This document shows, in pieces, positions 17,998 to 27,215 of a stretch of DNA of 64,000 nucleotides. Below the pieces are notes generated by a model. That model ran no database searches, was not told the DNA's origin, and saw nothing but the letters and a program-made list of their open reading frames with translations. Numbering within the stretch: position 1 is the stretch's first letter; each line of letters starts with the position of its first letter. The stretch comes from Bacillus sp. HNG (GTDB lineage: Bacteria; Bacillota; Bacilli; Bacillales; Bacillaceae_L), in contig NZ_QUQV01000002.1 in NCBI RefSeq assembly GCF_003400205.1, positions 372,001 to 436,000 of the forward strand, given 5' to 3'. The position numbers and the translations under genes were made by a program.

Positions 17998-18178
17998 AAA
18001 GACAGGTCTCCTGACTTATGCATCCCTCTACTTTGAACCCTTCCCATATAAGTACCTACTTTGAAGCTATCTTATACAGTGGTCTGTTCATTTCGTCAGC
18101 ATTTACAGTTGCGGGGGCAGTTCTGGATTTTCACCAGATTCCCTATTAAGCCTACACGGCATCTTTCTCTCAAGGCAA
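17998..18178 (-). promoter_or_regulatory. Cobalamin (AdoCbl) riboswitch upstream of nrdA
   Basis: Reading the minus strand, the leader shows the B12-box core GGTGAAAATCC, then AACTGCCCCCGCAACTG, a variable arm, and the 3' closing motif CAGGAGACCTGTC (AGTCAGGAGACC). A G-rich 5' part (GATGCCGTGTAGG) begins the paired core. These are the defining elements of the cobalamin riboswitch. It lies between the NrdR-like boxes and the terminator, about 160 bases before the nrdA start. Expected action is cobalamin binding causing termination, so that the B12-independent reductase is made only when B12 is scarce. Confidence 0.93.
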
Positions 18179-18179
18179 A

Positions 18180-18226
18180 ACACAATATGTAGTTATTTAA
18201 GTTAAAAATCTATCAATATATGCTAT
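18180..18226. promoter_or_regulatory. Tandem NrdR-box-like sites
   Basis: Two cores resemble the NrdR box (consensus CwATATATwG): CAATATGTAG at 18183-18192 (9 of 10 positions) and CAATATATGC at 18214-18223 (8 of 10). Their starts are 31 bp apart, three helical turns, the spacing known for paired NrdR boxes. They lie just upstream of the riboswitch, where the nrdA promoter must be. Confidence 0.7.
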
Positions 18227-18278
18227 CAAATTAATAATAAGTGAATACTACACTTTTAGCAAGACAAATTTTGACAAA

Positions 18279-18788
18279 TTATTTCTCGAGAAATAATACC
18301 ATATGCTCTTCGCCACGATATTGTCCATTGTATTTCATTGCTTTTTTATTAACAGCAAAAGTTTCAAACCCTAATTTTTTGTACAGTTCCTTTGCTGGTT
18401 TATTTTCAGCATCCAACGTTAAATAAAGTTGCTCAATTTCAGAGATATTTTCAGCCACCTTAATCGCTTCAGTTAGCAAAGCTTTTGCAATTCCCTTCCC
18501 TCTTTTTTCATCATCAACATACATTGCTACAATATTAGCCCTATGCCTGATTTTTTGACGAGTTTCCCTTACTAGCGTTACCATACCAACTAAATTTGCT
18601 TCTTCAAATGCCCCAATCGTTACGATCTCATCAGATAGAAAACTTTTCTTGTATTCTCCTATTGGGTCTTCCTTTTTTATTGCCTCATCATACGTGATTA
18701 AAAAGGCATCCGGATCCGTTGTTAAGCCTTTTAGTCGTAGCTTCCAATAGCCTTCCGCATCCTCTGGTATAAGCTTTCTGATATTCAC
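18279..18788 (-). CDS. GNAT family N-acetyltransferase
   Basis: A 169-residue single-domain GNAT acetyltransferase using acetyl-CoA; the acceptor is unknown. The acetyl-CoA pyrophosphate loop is visible as DDEKRGKGIAKALL, followed by the NKPAKELYKKLGF motif typical of the family. It starts at GTG 18788, behind an AGGAGGGG site. The last codons form a 20-bp perfect palindrome (ATTATTTCTCGAGAAATAAT) that includes the stop; no T-run follows it. Confidence 0.88.
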   Translation of the reverse strand: MNIRKLIPEDAEGYWKLRLKGLTTDPDAFLITYDEAIKKEDPIGEYKKSFLSDEIVTIGAFEEANLVGMVTLVRETRQKIRHRANIVAMYVDDEKRGKGIAKALLTEAIKVAENISEIEQLYLTLDAENKPAKELYKKLGFETFAVNKKAMKYNGQYRGEEHMVLFLEK

Positions 18789-18940
18789 ATTACCCCTCCT
18801 AAGAACATTTGTTCTTGTGTTTTTTATTTTACTTAATTATAATGGTACTTAAGGAAAAAATATACAAAAACGTATGACTTCTTTAGGAAATAGAAAACAT
18901 AGTGTAGCGCATACGAAATTTTAAAAGGAGTGTTTTGTGT

Positions 18941-19351
18941 ATGAAAGGACAAGCAACACCTTATTTAATGTTTAACGGAAATGCAAGAGAAGCTTTGGAC
19001 TATTACAAGGAAATATTTGAAGGGGAAATTTTGGATGTTCAAACATATGCTAAAGCAGGTTATGAGAACCAAGATTGGGCGAACGATAGACTCATCCATG
19101 GTAAATTTAAAAAGAATGACTTCTTATTAATGGTTTCCGACGATTCTCCAGACCAAACAGTTCATTTTGGAAACAACATCTCGCTTGTAATCGAATTCGA
19201 AAGTGAAGAAGAAATTACGAAAACGTTTAATGATTTGAAGGAAAAAGGAACAGTATTTATGGAGTTGCAGGATACCTTCTGGGGAGCCAAATATGCAAAA
19301 GTAAAAGACCCTTTCGGGATTATTTGGGATTTAAACTTTGAAAAACAGTAA
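18941..19351 (+). CDS. VOC family protein (PhnB/glyoxalase-like)
   Basis: A 136-residue vicinal-oxygen-chelate fold protein of the PhnB-like type. It starts TPYLMFNGNAREALDYY and ends with the typical KDPFGIIWDLNF motif. The metal ligands are not fully conserved by eye, so enzymatic activity is uncertain. The ATG at 18941 is placed 10 bases after AAAAGGAG; a TTG six bases earlier is too close to that site. A shared terminator lies at its 3' end. Confidence 0.85.
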   Translation: MKGQATPYLMFNGNAREALDYYKEIFEGEILDVQTYAKAGYENQDWANDRLIHGKFKKNDFLLMVSDDSPDQTVHFGNNISLVIEFESEEEITKTFNDLKEKGTVFMELQDTFWGAKYAKVKDPFGIIWDLNFEKQ

Positions 19352-19392
19352 ATGTGAAAGTCCCCCCAAACATCAGGGGGGATTTCCATTTA
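19352..19392. terminator. Bidirectional terminator between VOC and GNAT genes
   Basis: A GC-rich stem TCCCCCC / GGGGGGA, extended by flanking GAAA and TTTCC with AAATG/CATTT ends. It serves the convergent genes on both sides. Confidence 0.8.
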
Positions 19393-19929
19393 TTTTTTCC
19401 ATTCGTGTTTTAACAGACCATAAAAGTACATATCAAAACGCTTACCGTCTCGCTCTAGGAACTCCCTAGATGTTCCTTCCCTGACAAAGCCAAGTTTTTC
19501 ATATAAAGCGATGGCTCTTTCATTGTATTGAAATACGGTTAACTGTACTCTGTGGAGATTTAATTCCTGAAATGCAAAATCTAACACAAGCTGCATCGCT
19601 TCATGTCCTAGCCCTCTATTTCGGTTACCATCTCCACCAATTGCAATTGCGAGCCATGCATTTCGATGTGGCCAAATAATACTATCAATGTCGACAAAGC
19701 CCACTAATTTTTCTGTATCTAGCTCTTTAATTCCAAACACGAATGCTTTTTCATTTTTCTGCTCGACCCACTCCTTGAAATCAGAAGGATGTTTTGGGAA
19801 GGATGGTAATGTATCTAAATTTCTAAGAAACTCCTGATCTTCATACCAACTCACAATTGTTGGAACATCATCATCCTTAAATCTTACAAGTTCCACCTTT
19901 TTTCCTTTTAGTAGATTGTATGTAATCAT
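19390..19929 (-). CDS. GNAT acetyltransferase, RimJ/RimL-like
   Basis: A 179-residue acetyltransferase of the RimJ/RimL/SpeG type. Landmarks are the N-terminal GKKVELVRFKDDD, the coenzyme loop NRGLGHEAMQLVLDFAF, then NLHRVQLTVFQYNERAIALY and YEKLGFVREG, all typical of this subfamily. The substrate could be a ribosomal protein N terminus, a polyamine or a small molecule; nothing in the context decides. It ends inside the shared terminator. Confidence 0.87.
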   Translation of the reverse strand: MITYNLLKGKKVELVRFKDDDVPTIVSWYEDQEFLRNLDTLPSFPKHPSDFKEWVEQKNEKAFVFGIKELDTEKLVGFVDIDSIIWPHRNAWLAIAIGGDGNRNRGLGHEAMQLVLDFAFQELNLHRVQLTVFQYNERAIALYEKLGFVREGTSREFLERDGKRFDMYFYGLLKHEWKK

Positions 19930-20064
19930 ATGAAATACCCCTTAATTATCGACTAATTTAGTAATTCAACAGTTCGCGTCGATTTCCTTTTTCAAACTTA
20001 CTTTATTTTCATATGTTCCCGAGTAGTTCTCATTATAAAAGCCATAGAAACAAGTTCTATGGCC

Positions 20065-20248
20065 CAGACTGTTGACAAACGCTCGCATACTTCGTTGCTT
20101 ACCTTCTCGTCCGCTCATGAAGGCAACTTCTATTCGCGTCTTGTCTGACAAGCGTTTTCAAGACAGTCTAGGGAAAGTAATTTACATCTAGTTATCTGTA
20201 AAAAAACGTGTAGACAAAGTCAGTACTGACTTTGTCTACACTCTGAGT
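20065..20248. repeat. Intergenic repeat family B, copy 1
   Basis: About 184 bases shared with the copy at 54657-54827. The left part starts CAGACTGTTGACAAACGCT and closes with AGCGTTTTCAAGACAGTCT, an imperfect inverted repeat with a variable middle. The right part is a perfect 34-bp palindrome (GTGTAGACAAAGTCA, GTAC, then the inverse) ending CTCTGAGT. It begins only a few bases after the nuclease stop codon. A separate hairpin CCATAGAA / TTCTATGG lies just outside at 20042-20062. Confidence 0.85.
20200..20243 (-). terminator. Terminator within repeat B, after the nuclease gene
   Basis: On the minus strand the 15-bp perfect stem GTGTAGACAAAGTCA with loop GTAC is followed by GTTTTTTTAC. It is 12 bases beyond the stop codon of the secreted nuclease and would end that transcript. 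Confidence 0.75.
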
Positions 20249-20253
20249 AATTT

Positions 20254-23200
20254 TTAATTGATCGTTTGAAATCCTGTACCTTTGGATTTCATTGCGAAAT
20301 CATAAGCATCTAAAGCACCCTTACGATTGTTTTTTTGCACTTTAATTTCTATTTCACCATCAGGCAATTCAGCTGCAGGAACTTGAAGTTCAACAGCGTT
20401 AATAGAAATTACTAATGTTGCATTTGCTTCTTTAAGCTTTGTAACAGCTTCAGAACTCAATGATACAAAAATGGTATTTTTCTTTTCAGGTACTTCTACT
20501 CTAACAGTAGCTCCATCTGTTAAATCACCTAAATCATTTGCTGTTACAACATACTTGTTTCCTCGCTCAACCTCTGGAGTAACAACAACAACTTGAGGTT
20601 CTTCTGGTTCTTCACCTGGTGTTGTAAGAATATCAACAACTCTACCTTCAATTTCAGTTGGAATTCCTTCACTACCAAGGTTTATTAAATGGTCACGGAA
20701 GTTTTCCCAATCGGAAAGTCCAAGATCCGTTACACGACCTTCTTCATAAGCCTTTGCAAATACATCATAGCCATCTCCACCTTTAGCTGTGAATGCATTT
20801 GTTGCAATGATGTACGTTGTACCATCATTAACAGCAACAAGCTTATTATTGGAATCTTTGATGTAAACTTCAACTACACGTTCCCCAGCTGGTTTGGAAG
20901 AATCAAATTCTACCTTACCTCCTGCCACATGTAAAAAACCACCATTCTCTCCTGGATATTTACCTAAAGAAATTTCAAACGCTTCTTTTAGCTCTGCTCC
21001 TGTTAATTCCATCGTTGCCAACGTATTCCCAAAAGGAAGAACTGAAATAACTTCACCAACAGTGATTGGACCGGCATTTATAGCTGAACGGATACCACCA
21101 CCGTTTTGTAGCGCCATTACGACATTTTCACCAGTGAATTCTCTTGCTTTTGTAAGCATACCATCTGTAATCAAGTTACCAAGAATGGTTTCGTTTTTAC
21201 GTACGCTTGGTTTTGTATTATCACCATTTGTACGAGGGTTTTCTAATTCGATTGGAGCTTCTACACCAATTTCCTCCTGAGCTACCTCATCGACGCGTGC
21301 TTTAAATGGTGCTAATATCTCGGCAGCTTCAGGATCATCCACTTGATTGCCGATTGCAACTAAACCACCATCATGGGCTACTACTACACCATTTTCATCA
21401 AATTCAACATTTAGAACCCCTAGGTTGCTGTTCGCATTACCTGTTTGAACGATTACTGTTGGTGTTTGGTCTTTTGCAACAACAACAGGTTCAGACAATG
21501 TTGTATGGCTGTGCCCACCAACAATTACGTCAATGCCTTCTACTTCTTCAGCAAGGATTAAATCGTTGTCTACCGCTGCATTATCGTCATATCCAATGTG
21601 GGTTAATGCAATTATTTTGTTAACACCTTGTGCTTCAAAAGCTGTTACAGCCTTTTCAGCTTCCTCAAGATAGTTTTCAAATTCAATCAAACCCGGACTT
21701 GAGATATCGGCTGTTTCCTCTGTTGTTAAACCAAAGATACCCACTTTTTCACCGTTTATCTCTTTGATAATTCCATTGTAAATTTGGCCATTATTAAATT
21801 CTGCTTCGATAGAATCATTGAAAATTCCAGCGAATGTAGCATCCTTCGAGAAGTCAGCATTGGCACTCACAAATGGGAATGTGGCACCTTGGATAAATTC
21901 GGCTAATTTTTGATGTCCTTCTGCTGAAGAACCTAAATCAAATTCATGGTTACCAAAAGTCATCGCATCAAAGCCCATCAAGTTCATCATGGCTAAGTCT
22001 GCTTCACCTTGGAATTCGTTGAAATACAAAGTTCCTGTAAAGGCATCTCCTGCATGTAAAAGAAGTGCATTTGAATCTTTGGCTCTTTCTTCTTTCACCG
22101 CAGTGACTGTTTTAGGCATATTATCTAGGGCTGCGTGTGTATCATTTGTATGCATCACAGTTAGGTCGAAATTGTCTTTCTTGTCTTTTAAATCCACTTG
22201 TACCATTACTGGGTCATGGTCACTTGCACGCCCGGCCATATCGGTAAAGTCCGCATTGATGTGTAAAATATCAATCTTAGTTCTTGGCACTAGATTATTT
22301 GATACCACAATATGGTCTAAAACTTGTGAATTACCTTGGAACAAGTATGTGTAACGATCACTTTGTTCAACATGGTTTATCATGTTGGTCATCAATTCGC
22401 CCTCAAATATTTTCATAGAATCAGAGAATTGAAAATCATTATAGTCACCAACAGATACGATATTTGCATCCGGATTTTCAGCTTTTATTTCTTCAACAAA
22501 GTTATAAACTACATTTGCGATTTGTTTACGCTGATCTTCACTACCATATACAGGTGGTTGTGTTGAACCGAATAAAGGAGTGTCTCCGGATTTTGAGTTC
22601 CAATGGTTTGCAATCACAACAACATCTTCACCTTGGAAGGTAAATTGTGCTGCTAATGGTTTTCGGCTGTTATCAAATGCAGGATTTGTAGGATCAATTC
22701 GTCCAGGGTTATGTGTTAATTTACCATTTTCATAACCAACTGCAGTTGTAGCATCACCTGCTGGAATTCCTTCTGGTAAAGAAACACGTTCTGGATTATA
22801 TAAGAATCCAACACGGATATTGGCATTTGGTGCTCCACCATCTGCATTATAAATAGGATCAATATTTAAATATTCATAAACAGGACCGCCTGCATCAATA
22901 ATTGCTTGAATTAGACGTTCATAGCTTTCATTTGCAGCTGAATTACCTGCATCTTGACCATTATTATCTTGAACTTCAGTTACCCCGATTATGTCGGGAC
23001 TTTCCATATCTTGAACAAATGCTCTTGCTAGTTTCTGTGCTTTATCATTTGATGTTTCTTTTATATTATTTGAAAAGTTTTCTAGATTATAAGACGCAAT
23101 CGTTAGCTTATCTTCTTCTTTAACAATTGTTGTTGTCTCAGGTTTTGTATTGCCTTCAACATGTTTTGATTGCATATCTGCTAAATCAACATAGATCTTA

Positions 23201-25347
23201 TAATTTTGGAAACCGTAGTTTACGACACCTGTAATAGGTCCAGTAAATTTGTCTCCTGTTGCTACTTTAAAATCTCGAGCAGCATTATTATCGTACATTT
23301 TAAATTGAATACGATCCGCATTAGCATTGTCTTTAGTAAATAAAACGCCACCATGGATTGTATCAGTTTGTCTGTTTTCAAGAACAGTAATTAAATCTCC
23401 ATGTTCCTGAGGGGCAACAGCCTTCACAGTTCCTACTTCAACAAGCATACCTTCAATGCTTTCCCAGAAATCAATTGCATCTTCTTCTGGATCAAAATTT
23501 GCAAAACTATCATTATCGATTACTTCGTTAGGTAAGTTTTCGCTTGTAATTTCAATTGGTTGAGGTAATTCAACTGTTTCCTCAATGAGTGTTACTACAC
23601 CGCCACGATCATCTCTTGCATTAATTTGAGTGACTGGTAGGTCAGTATCACTTTTTGTATTACTGTAGCCGTCGATATGGTACTCATCAACTGTACCTGT
23701 TACACTTACTAAATTACCAACTTTTACATTTGCTTTGTTCCCTGTATAAACGACAATCCCTTCAGATGTCTTAGGATTATTATCCTTTTGGTCATCTGGA
23801 GTTTGCATATGAAAGTAGTTTCCGCTTCCGATTTTGTAGGTATACGTAACGATACCTTCAACATTTTCAACAGTTTGACCTTTAAGTGGAGATTCGTGAG
23901 CTTCTCCTTGGATATCATGGATATTGATATTTTCAAGTTCGTATACTTTATAAGTAAATTCTTTAACTTCACTAGCCGTTAGGCCTTCTTTAACAGCAAT
24001 AGCTTTGATTGTTAGATCTTGGTCAATAGTAATCGGTTCGCTGTACTTTCGACCATTCTCAACTATTGGTTCAGTTCCATCTGTTGTATAGTAAATGTCT
24101 GCACCTTCAGTTGTAGTAGATAATGTTACTTGCGTTCCTGTAGGAATGGTACCTGAAGGATGAGATGCATTTACTGATTGAACTTTTGATGCATCCTCAA
24201 TTATATCTGCTTGTCCACGAGGAATGATTTGATAATCTTGGTCGAATTGTTGAACGATACCAGTTATCGAATCGTATGTGGTTCCAACAGAAAGTAACAA
24301 TGTACCTTTTTCATCACGTACTATGAACTCTGTACCATCTTCAGCTTTAGCAGTGTAATTTGCCCAACCACTGCCTTCATTAACTTTTACAAGTTCAACA
24401 TTTTTGACAACTGCTAATTTAGATTCATTTTCTTCATTAACATTTGCCCCTGCCAATTCAATCGGTGCAGGTTCGCCTTTATCTTCCGTTTTTTCAATTA
24501 GTGTTGCTGAATCTAGTTGTAATAGCCCTCGATAATCTTGTAATGAACCACTAACAGTGATTTCATCGCCAAGTTGAACATCTAAGGATGTTGGTCGAAC
24601 AGCAATAGCCGCCGTTTCATCTTGAATGTGAATCGTATTTTTTAATGTTGCTGTTACAATTCCTTTAACTGTTGCTGAACCCGTACCTTGAGCACGTGCT
24701 TCAGCAATGCTAATTACGGTTGGTTGTTCTGGGTCTGGATCACTAGGGGTAGTATTGCCAAAAGTATGTTTTCCAAGATCTGAAAATACGTCTTTCCCTA
24801 AATTAGACCATTCTACTGTTGGATCAAAAGCATCACTTGGATTAGTATCTCCAGCTGTAATGTCACTGTTTCTTACTAGAGTAACATCACTCAAATTATT
24901 AATACGTTGACCAACTTGCCCTAAGGAGTCAATTACTTGATCTCCTTGCTTTAGAACAATCGCATCATCGCCGTTGAAATTGATAATGGTTGCATTTTCT
25001 AAATCTCCAACATTTTTAATCGCTTCAGTTGCATCTCTATGGTAGATCACATAGGTATCACCATTTTGAAGAATTCCAGTTAGTTGTAATGAATAATTCG
25101 GTGAGTTGCTCCCGTTTGAATATAATTCAAACGAATACTCACTCAAATCAACATTAGAGCCTGTCCCATTATAAAGCTCAATCGCTTTATTAAAACTACT
25201 CCCCTCAATATACTCTGAAATAAATAGATCTTCGGCTGTTGCTTCTGCCGCACTTACAGCAGGTGCAAAGTTTAATAGTGTAGTTGGTACTATTAAACTA
25301 AACACAAATAAGATCGATAGTAATTTTTTCACTAAGACTTTTTTCAC
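20254..25347 (-). CDS. Secreted multidomain endonuclease / 5'-nucleotidase (YhcR-like)
   Basis: A 1697-residue exported nuclease-phosphatase that would degrade nucleic acid and nucleotides outside the cell. A signal peptide covers residues 1-33 (hydrophobic core, then AVSAAEA). In order follow a lamin-tail domain (about 38-190), an OB-fold segment (205-300), a chitobiase-type FN3-like domain with YYTTDGTEP (390-470), a second OB segment (480-580), an endonuclease/exonuclease/phosphatase domain with ASYNLENF, GVTEVQD, NHWNSKSGD and SDHDPV (745-1070), and a calcineurin-type 5'-nucleotidase with HTNDTHA, GNHEFD and GGHSH (1085-1330). Last come its C-terminal domain with NGGGIR (1340-1570) and a beta-rich tail. 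B. subtilis YhcR has a similar plan but ends in a sortase signal. Here no LPxTG, SLH or membrane anchor is present, and the frame ends a few bases before repeat B. Confidence 0.92.
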   Translation of the reverse strand: MKKVLVKKLLSILFVFSLIVPTTLLNFAPAVSAAEATAEDLFISEYIEGSSFNKAIELYNGTGSNVDLSEYSFELYSNGSNSPNYSLQLTGILQNGDTYVIYHRDATEAIKNVGDLENATIINFNGDDAIVLKQGDQVIDSLGQVGQRINNLSDVTLVRNSDITAGDTNPSDAFDPTVEWSNLGKDVFSDLGKHTFGNTTPSDPDPEQPTVISIAEARAQGTGSATVKGIVTATLKNTIHIQDETAAIAVRPTSLDVQLGDEITVSGSLQDYRGLLQLDSATLIEKTEDKGEPAPIELAGANVNEENESKLAVVKNVELVKVNEGSGWANYTAKAEDGTEFIVRDEKGTLLLSVGTTYDSITGIVQQFDQDYQIIPRGQADIIEDASKVQSVNASHPSGTIPTGTQVTLSTTTEGADIYYTTDGTEPIVENGRKYSEPITIDQDLTIKAIAVKEGLTASEVKEFTYKVYELENINIHDIQGEAHESPLKGQTVENVEGIVTYTYKIGSGNYFHMQTPDDQKDNNPKTSEGIVVYTGNKANVKVGNLVSVTGTVDEYHIDGYSNTKSDTDLPVTQINARDDRGGVVTLIEETVELPQPIEITSENLPNEVIDNDSFANFDPEEDAIDFWESIEGMLVEVGTVKAVAPQEHGDLITVLENRQTDTIHGGVLFTKDNANADRIQFKMYDNNAARDFKVATGDKFTGPITGVVNYGFQNYKIYVDLADMQSKHVEGNTKPETTTIVKEEDKLTIASYNLENFSNNIKETSNDKAQKLARAFVQDMESPDIIGVTEVQDNNGQDAGNSAANESYERLIQAIIDAGGPVYEYLNIDPIYNADGGAPNANIRVGFLYNPERVSLPEGIPAGDATTAVGYENGKLTHNPGRIDPTNPAFDNSRKPLAAQFTFQGEDVVVIANHWNSKSGDTPLFGSTQPPVYGSEDQRKQIANVVYNFVEEIKAENPDANIVSVGDYNDFQFSDSMKIFEGELMTNMINHVEQSDRYTYLFQGNSQVLDHIVVSNNLVPRTKIDILHINADFTDMAGRASDHDPVMVQVDLKDKKDNFDLTVMHTNDTHAALDNMPKTVTAVKEERAKDSNALLLHAGDAFTGTLYFNEFQGEADLAMMNLMGFDAMTFGNHEFDLGSSAEGHQKLAEFIQGATFPFVSANADFSKDATFAGIFNDSIEAEFNNGQIYNGIIKEINGEKVGIFGLTTEETADISSPGLIEFENYLEEAEKAVTAFEAQGVNKIIALTHIGYDDNAAVDNDLILAEEVEGIDVIVGGHSHTTLSEPVVVAKDQTPTVIVQTGNANSNLGVLNVEFDENGVVVAHDGGLVAIGNQVDDPEAAEILAPFKARVDEVAQEEIGVEAPIELENPRTNGDNTKPSVRKNETILGNLITDGMLTKAREFTGENVVMALQNGGGIRSAINAGPITVGEVISVLPFGNTLATMELTGAELKEAFEISLGKYPGENGGFLHVAGGKVEFDSSKPAGERVVEVYIKDSNNKLVAVNDGTTYIIATNAFTAKGGDGYDVFAKAYEEGRVTDLGLSDWENFRDHLINLGSEGIPTEIEGRVVDILTTPGEEPEEPQVVVVTPEVERGNKYVVTANDLGDLTDGATVRVEVPEKKNTIFVSLSSEAVTKLKEANATLVISINAVELQVPAAELPDGEIEIKVQKNNRKGALDAYDFAMKSKGTGFQTIN

Positions 25348-25552
25348 AGCGTTCTCCCCTCACTTATTAATTAGTAGAAATTGGTTCGCCTACAGGATAA
25401 TGGCAAAGTAAATATAGGTCAATATAATTTACGAAAAATAAACAAAACTTCAACCTAATTTACCTATAAAACACGAACAATAGGTAAAAAGTCATGATTT
25501 AACGTTAGTATTTTTTTACTATTTATTTTGTATTAGTATGTAAAATGATTTA

Positions 25553-25597
25553 TACAAAAAAAACGACTACTAATTAAAATAGTAGTCGTTTTTTTGC
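25553..25597. terminator. Terminator after the distal acyl-CoA ligase
   Basis: Perfect stem AAACGACTACTA / TAGTAGTCGTTT with a 7-base loop and T-runs on both strands. It lies 12 bases beyond the ligase stop. The rest of 25348-25560 is AT-rich and should hold the nuclease promoter; no clear operator was seen. Confidence 0.85.
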
Positions 25598-25608
25598 ATT
25601 TTATTTTT

Positions 25609-27111
25609 TCATCCAACTAAATTTTCATATGTTTTTTGTAAATGGTTCTTATCTATCTTTCCAACATGTGTTTTTGGTATTTCTTCTACAAAGATAAACT
25701 CTTTCGGAACTTTGTATTTACCGATTTTTGCTTGACAGAACTCTTTTAATTCCAGATTAGACACATGTTGGTCTGGCATTAACGAAACTACAGCAATTAC
25801 CATTTCTCCCCATTTATGATGTGGAACACCAATCACAGCAACTTCGTTGATGGCTGGATGCTTACTAATGCATTGTTCTACCTCTAAAGGATAGACATTT
25901 TCCCCACCAGTAATGATCATTTCTTTCTTTCGACCAACAATATAGTGATAGCCTTCCTCATCACATTTTGCTAAATCACCAGTATGGAGCCATCCATCAT
26001 GATACGCTTCTTTAGTAGCGTCTTGATTATTCCAGTAATGATGGAATACATGCTTTCCACGAATTAAAAGCTCTCCTACTTCTCCAGCCTTAGCTTCTCT
26101 TCCATCTGAAGTCATGATTTTCACATCATTATAAAACATTGCCTTCCCAACAGATCCCCTTCGAAATCTTGAAATCTTAGGGTCAATAAAGAAATTGTTA
26201 GGACCCGCCTCTGTTAGGCCATATCCTTCTTTAAAGGATAATCCCTTTTCTTCAAAAGCCTGATAAATTTCTAGCGGGCATGGAGCTCCACCTGATAAGA
26301 AAGTATGCATGGTTGGGAATTTTACATCCTTGAAGGATGGTGTGTTAACCATCATATGATACATCGTTGGAACAAGTAACACGACCGTACAACCCTCTTG
26401 ATTGATTATCTGAATCGCTCGATTAGGCTCAAAATTATTCGCAATTACTACCTTGCCCCCCATCATTAAAATTGGAATGGACAAGGCATTTAGCCCTCCT
26501 GTATGGAACATTGGCATATACGTCAATGTCACATCTTCTGCTGATAAATTCCAGCTCACGATTGTATTTAACCCATTCCACATAATCGACCGATGGGATA
26601 GGACCACTCCCTTTGGTTTACCTGTTGTACCTCCTGTATAAATAATTGCTAATGCGTCATCTTCTTCAATCATTTCCCCTTGAACATAGGAGATACTTTG
26701 TCCATTCGCAATTTGATGATATTCCACTGAATCAATGTTTATGATTTTCCTAGATGATTTGTCACGCAATAAGCCTTCCAAATGACTAGATAATGCTATT
26801 AACTTTGGTGATGAATTTGAGAGGATATAATCTATTTCTTCACTTGATAAACGCCAATTTAACGGTACAAAAATTGCCCCGGTTTTTCCACATGCAAACA
26901 GCAAATCGAAATAACAAATATCATTCGGGGATAGGAGTGCAATCCGATCTCCCTTTTTAATTCCAATTGTTTTGAAATAATAGGCGATGTTTTCCGCACG
27001 TTTATTTAATTCTTGAAATGTAAAGCGGCTCCCCGTCTCTCCATCTACAACAGCAATCGAATCAGGTGATAGTCGAGCCCGATTTGCGATCCAATCCAGT
27101 TCCCACCTCAC
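25609..27111 (-). CDS. Acyl-CoA synthetase (AMP-binding), distal copy
   Basis: ATP-dependent acid-CoA ligase of the ANL superfamily (500 residues). Motifs are the P-loop [12 protein letters not shown], the GYGLTEAG motif, GWLHTGDLA and the hinge VGRKKEMIITGGENVYPLEVE, with the catalytic lysine in THVGKIDK near the end. It starts at GTG 27111 behind AAGGAGAG. A terminator separates it from the SDR gene upstream. Its own promoter carries the TGTAACT heptamer pair shared with livK. It is similar to the ligase at 36873-38354, so the cluster encodes two CoA ligases. The acid cannot be told from sequence. Confidence 0.9.
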   Translation of the reverse strand: MRWELDWIANRARLSPDSIAVVDGETGSRFTFQELNKRAENIAYYFKTIGIKKGDRIALLSPNDICYFDLLFACGKTGAIFVPLNWRLSSEEIDYILSNSSPKLIALSSHLEGLLRDKSSRKIINIDSVEYHQIANGQSISYVQGEMIEEDDALAIIYTGGTTGKPKGVVLSHRSIMWNGLNTIVSWNLSAEDVTLTYMPMFHTGGLNALSIPILMMGGKVVIANNFEPNRAIQIINQEGCTVVLLVPTMYHMMVNTPSFKDVKFPTMHTFLSGGAPCPLEIYQAFEEKGLSFKEGYGLTEAGPNNFFIDPKISRFRRGSVGKAMFYNDVKIMTSDGREAKAGEVGELLIRGKHVFHHYWNNQDATKEAYHDGWLHTGDLAKCDEEGYHYIVGRKKEMIITGGENVYPLEVEQCISKHPAINEVAVIGVPHHKWGEMVIAVVSLMPDQHVSNLELKEFCQAKIGKYKVPKEFIFVEEIPKTHVGKIDKNHLQKTYENLVG

Positions 27112-27162
27112 AACTATCTCTCCTTACGTCTACTTAATTCTATTCTTACTATAGAAGCTAGT

Positions 27163-27180
27163 AGTTACATAGAAGTTACA
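27163..27180 (-). promoter_or_regulatory. Heptamer direct-repeat operator before the distal ligase
   Basis: On the minus strand TGTAACT-TCTA-TGTAACT, two identical heptamers with starts 11 bp apart. The -10-like hexamer TATAGT follows exactly 9 bases after the second heptamer. The same design occurs before livK (35399-35416). This is the geometry bound by SARP/BTAD-type activators. Confidence 0.7.
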
Positions 27181-27215
27181 TTAGGATATGGGTGTGGGAA
27201 AAGTATGTACGGTTT

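Noticed and set aside
19966-20151. 61-codon minus-strand frame after the nuclease gene
   Set aside because: It is formed by repeat B and its neighbouring hairpin; no ribosome binding site.
20254-20600. Sortase signal or S-layer anchor at the end of the nuclease
   Set aside because: No LPxTG, no hydrophobic tail and no SLH pattern is present in the last 120 residues.
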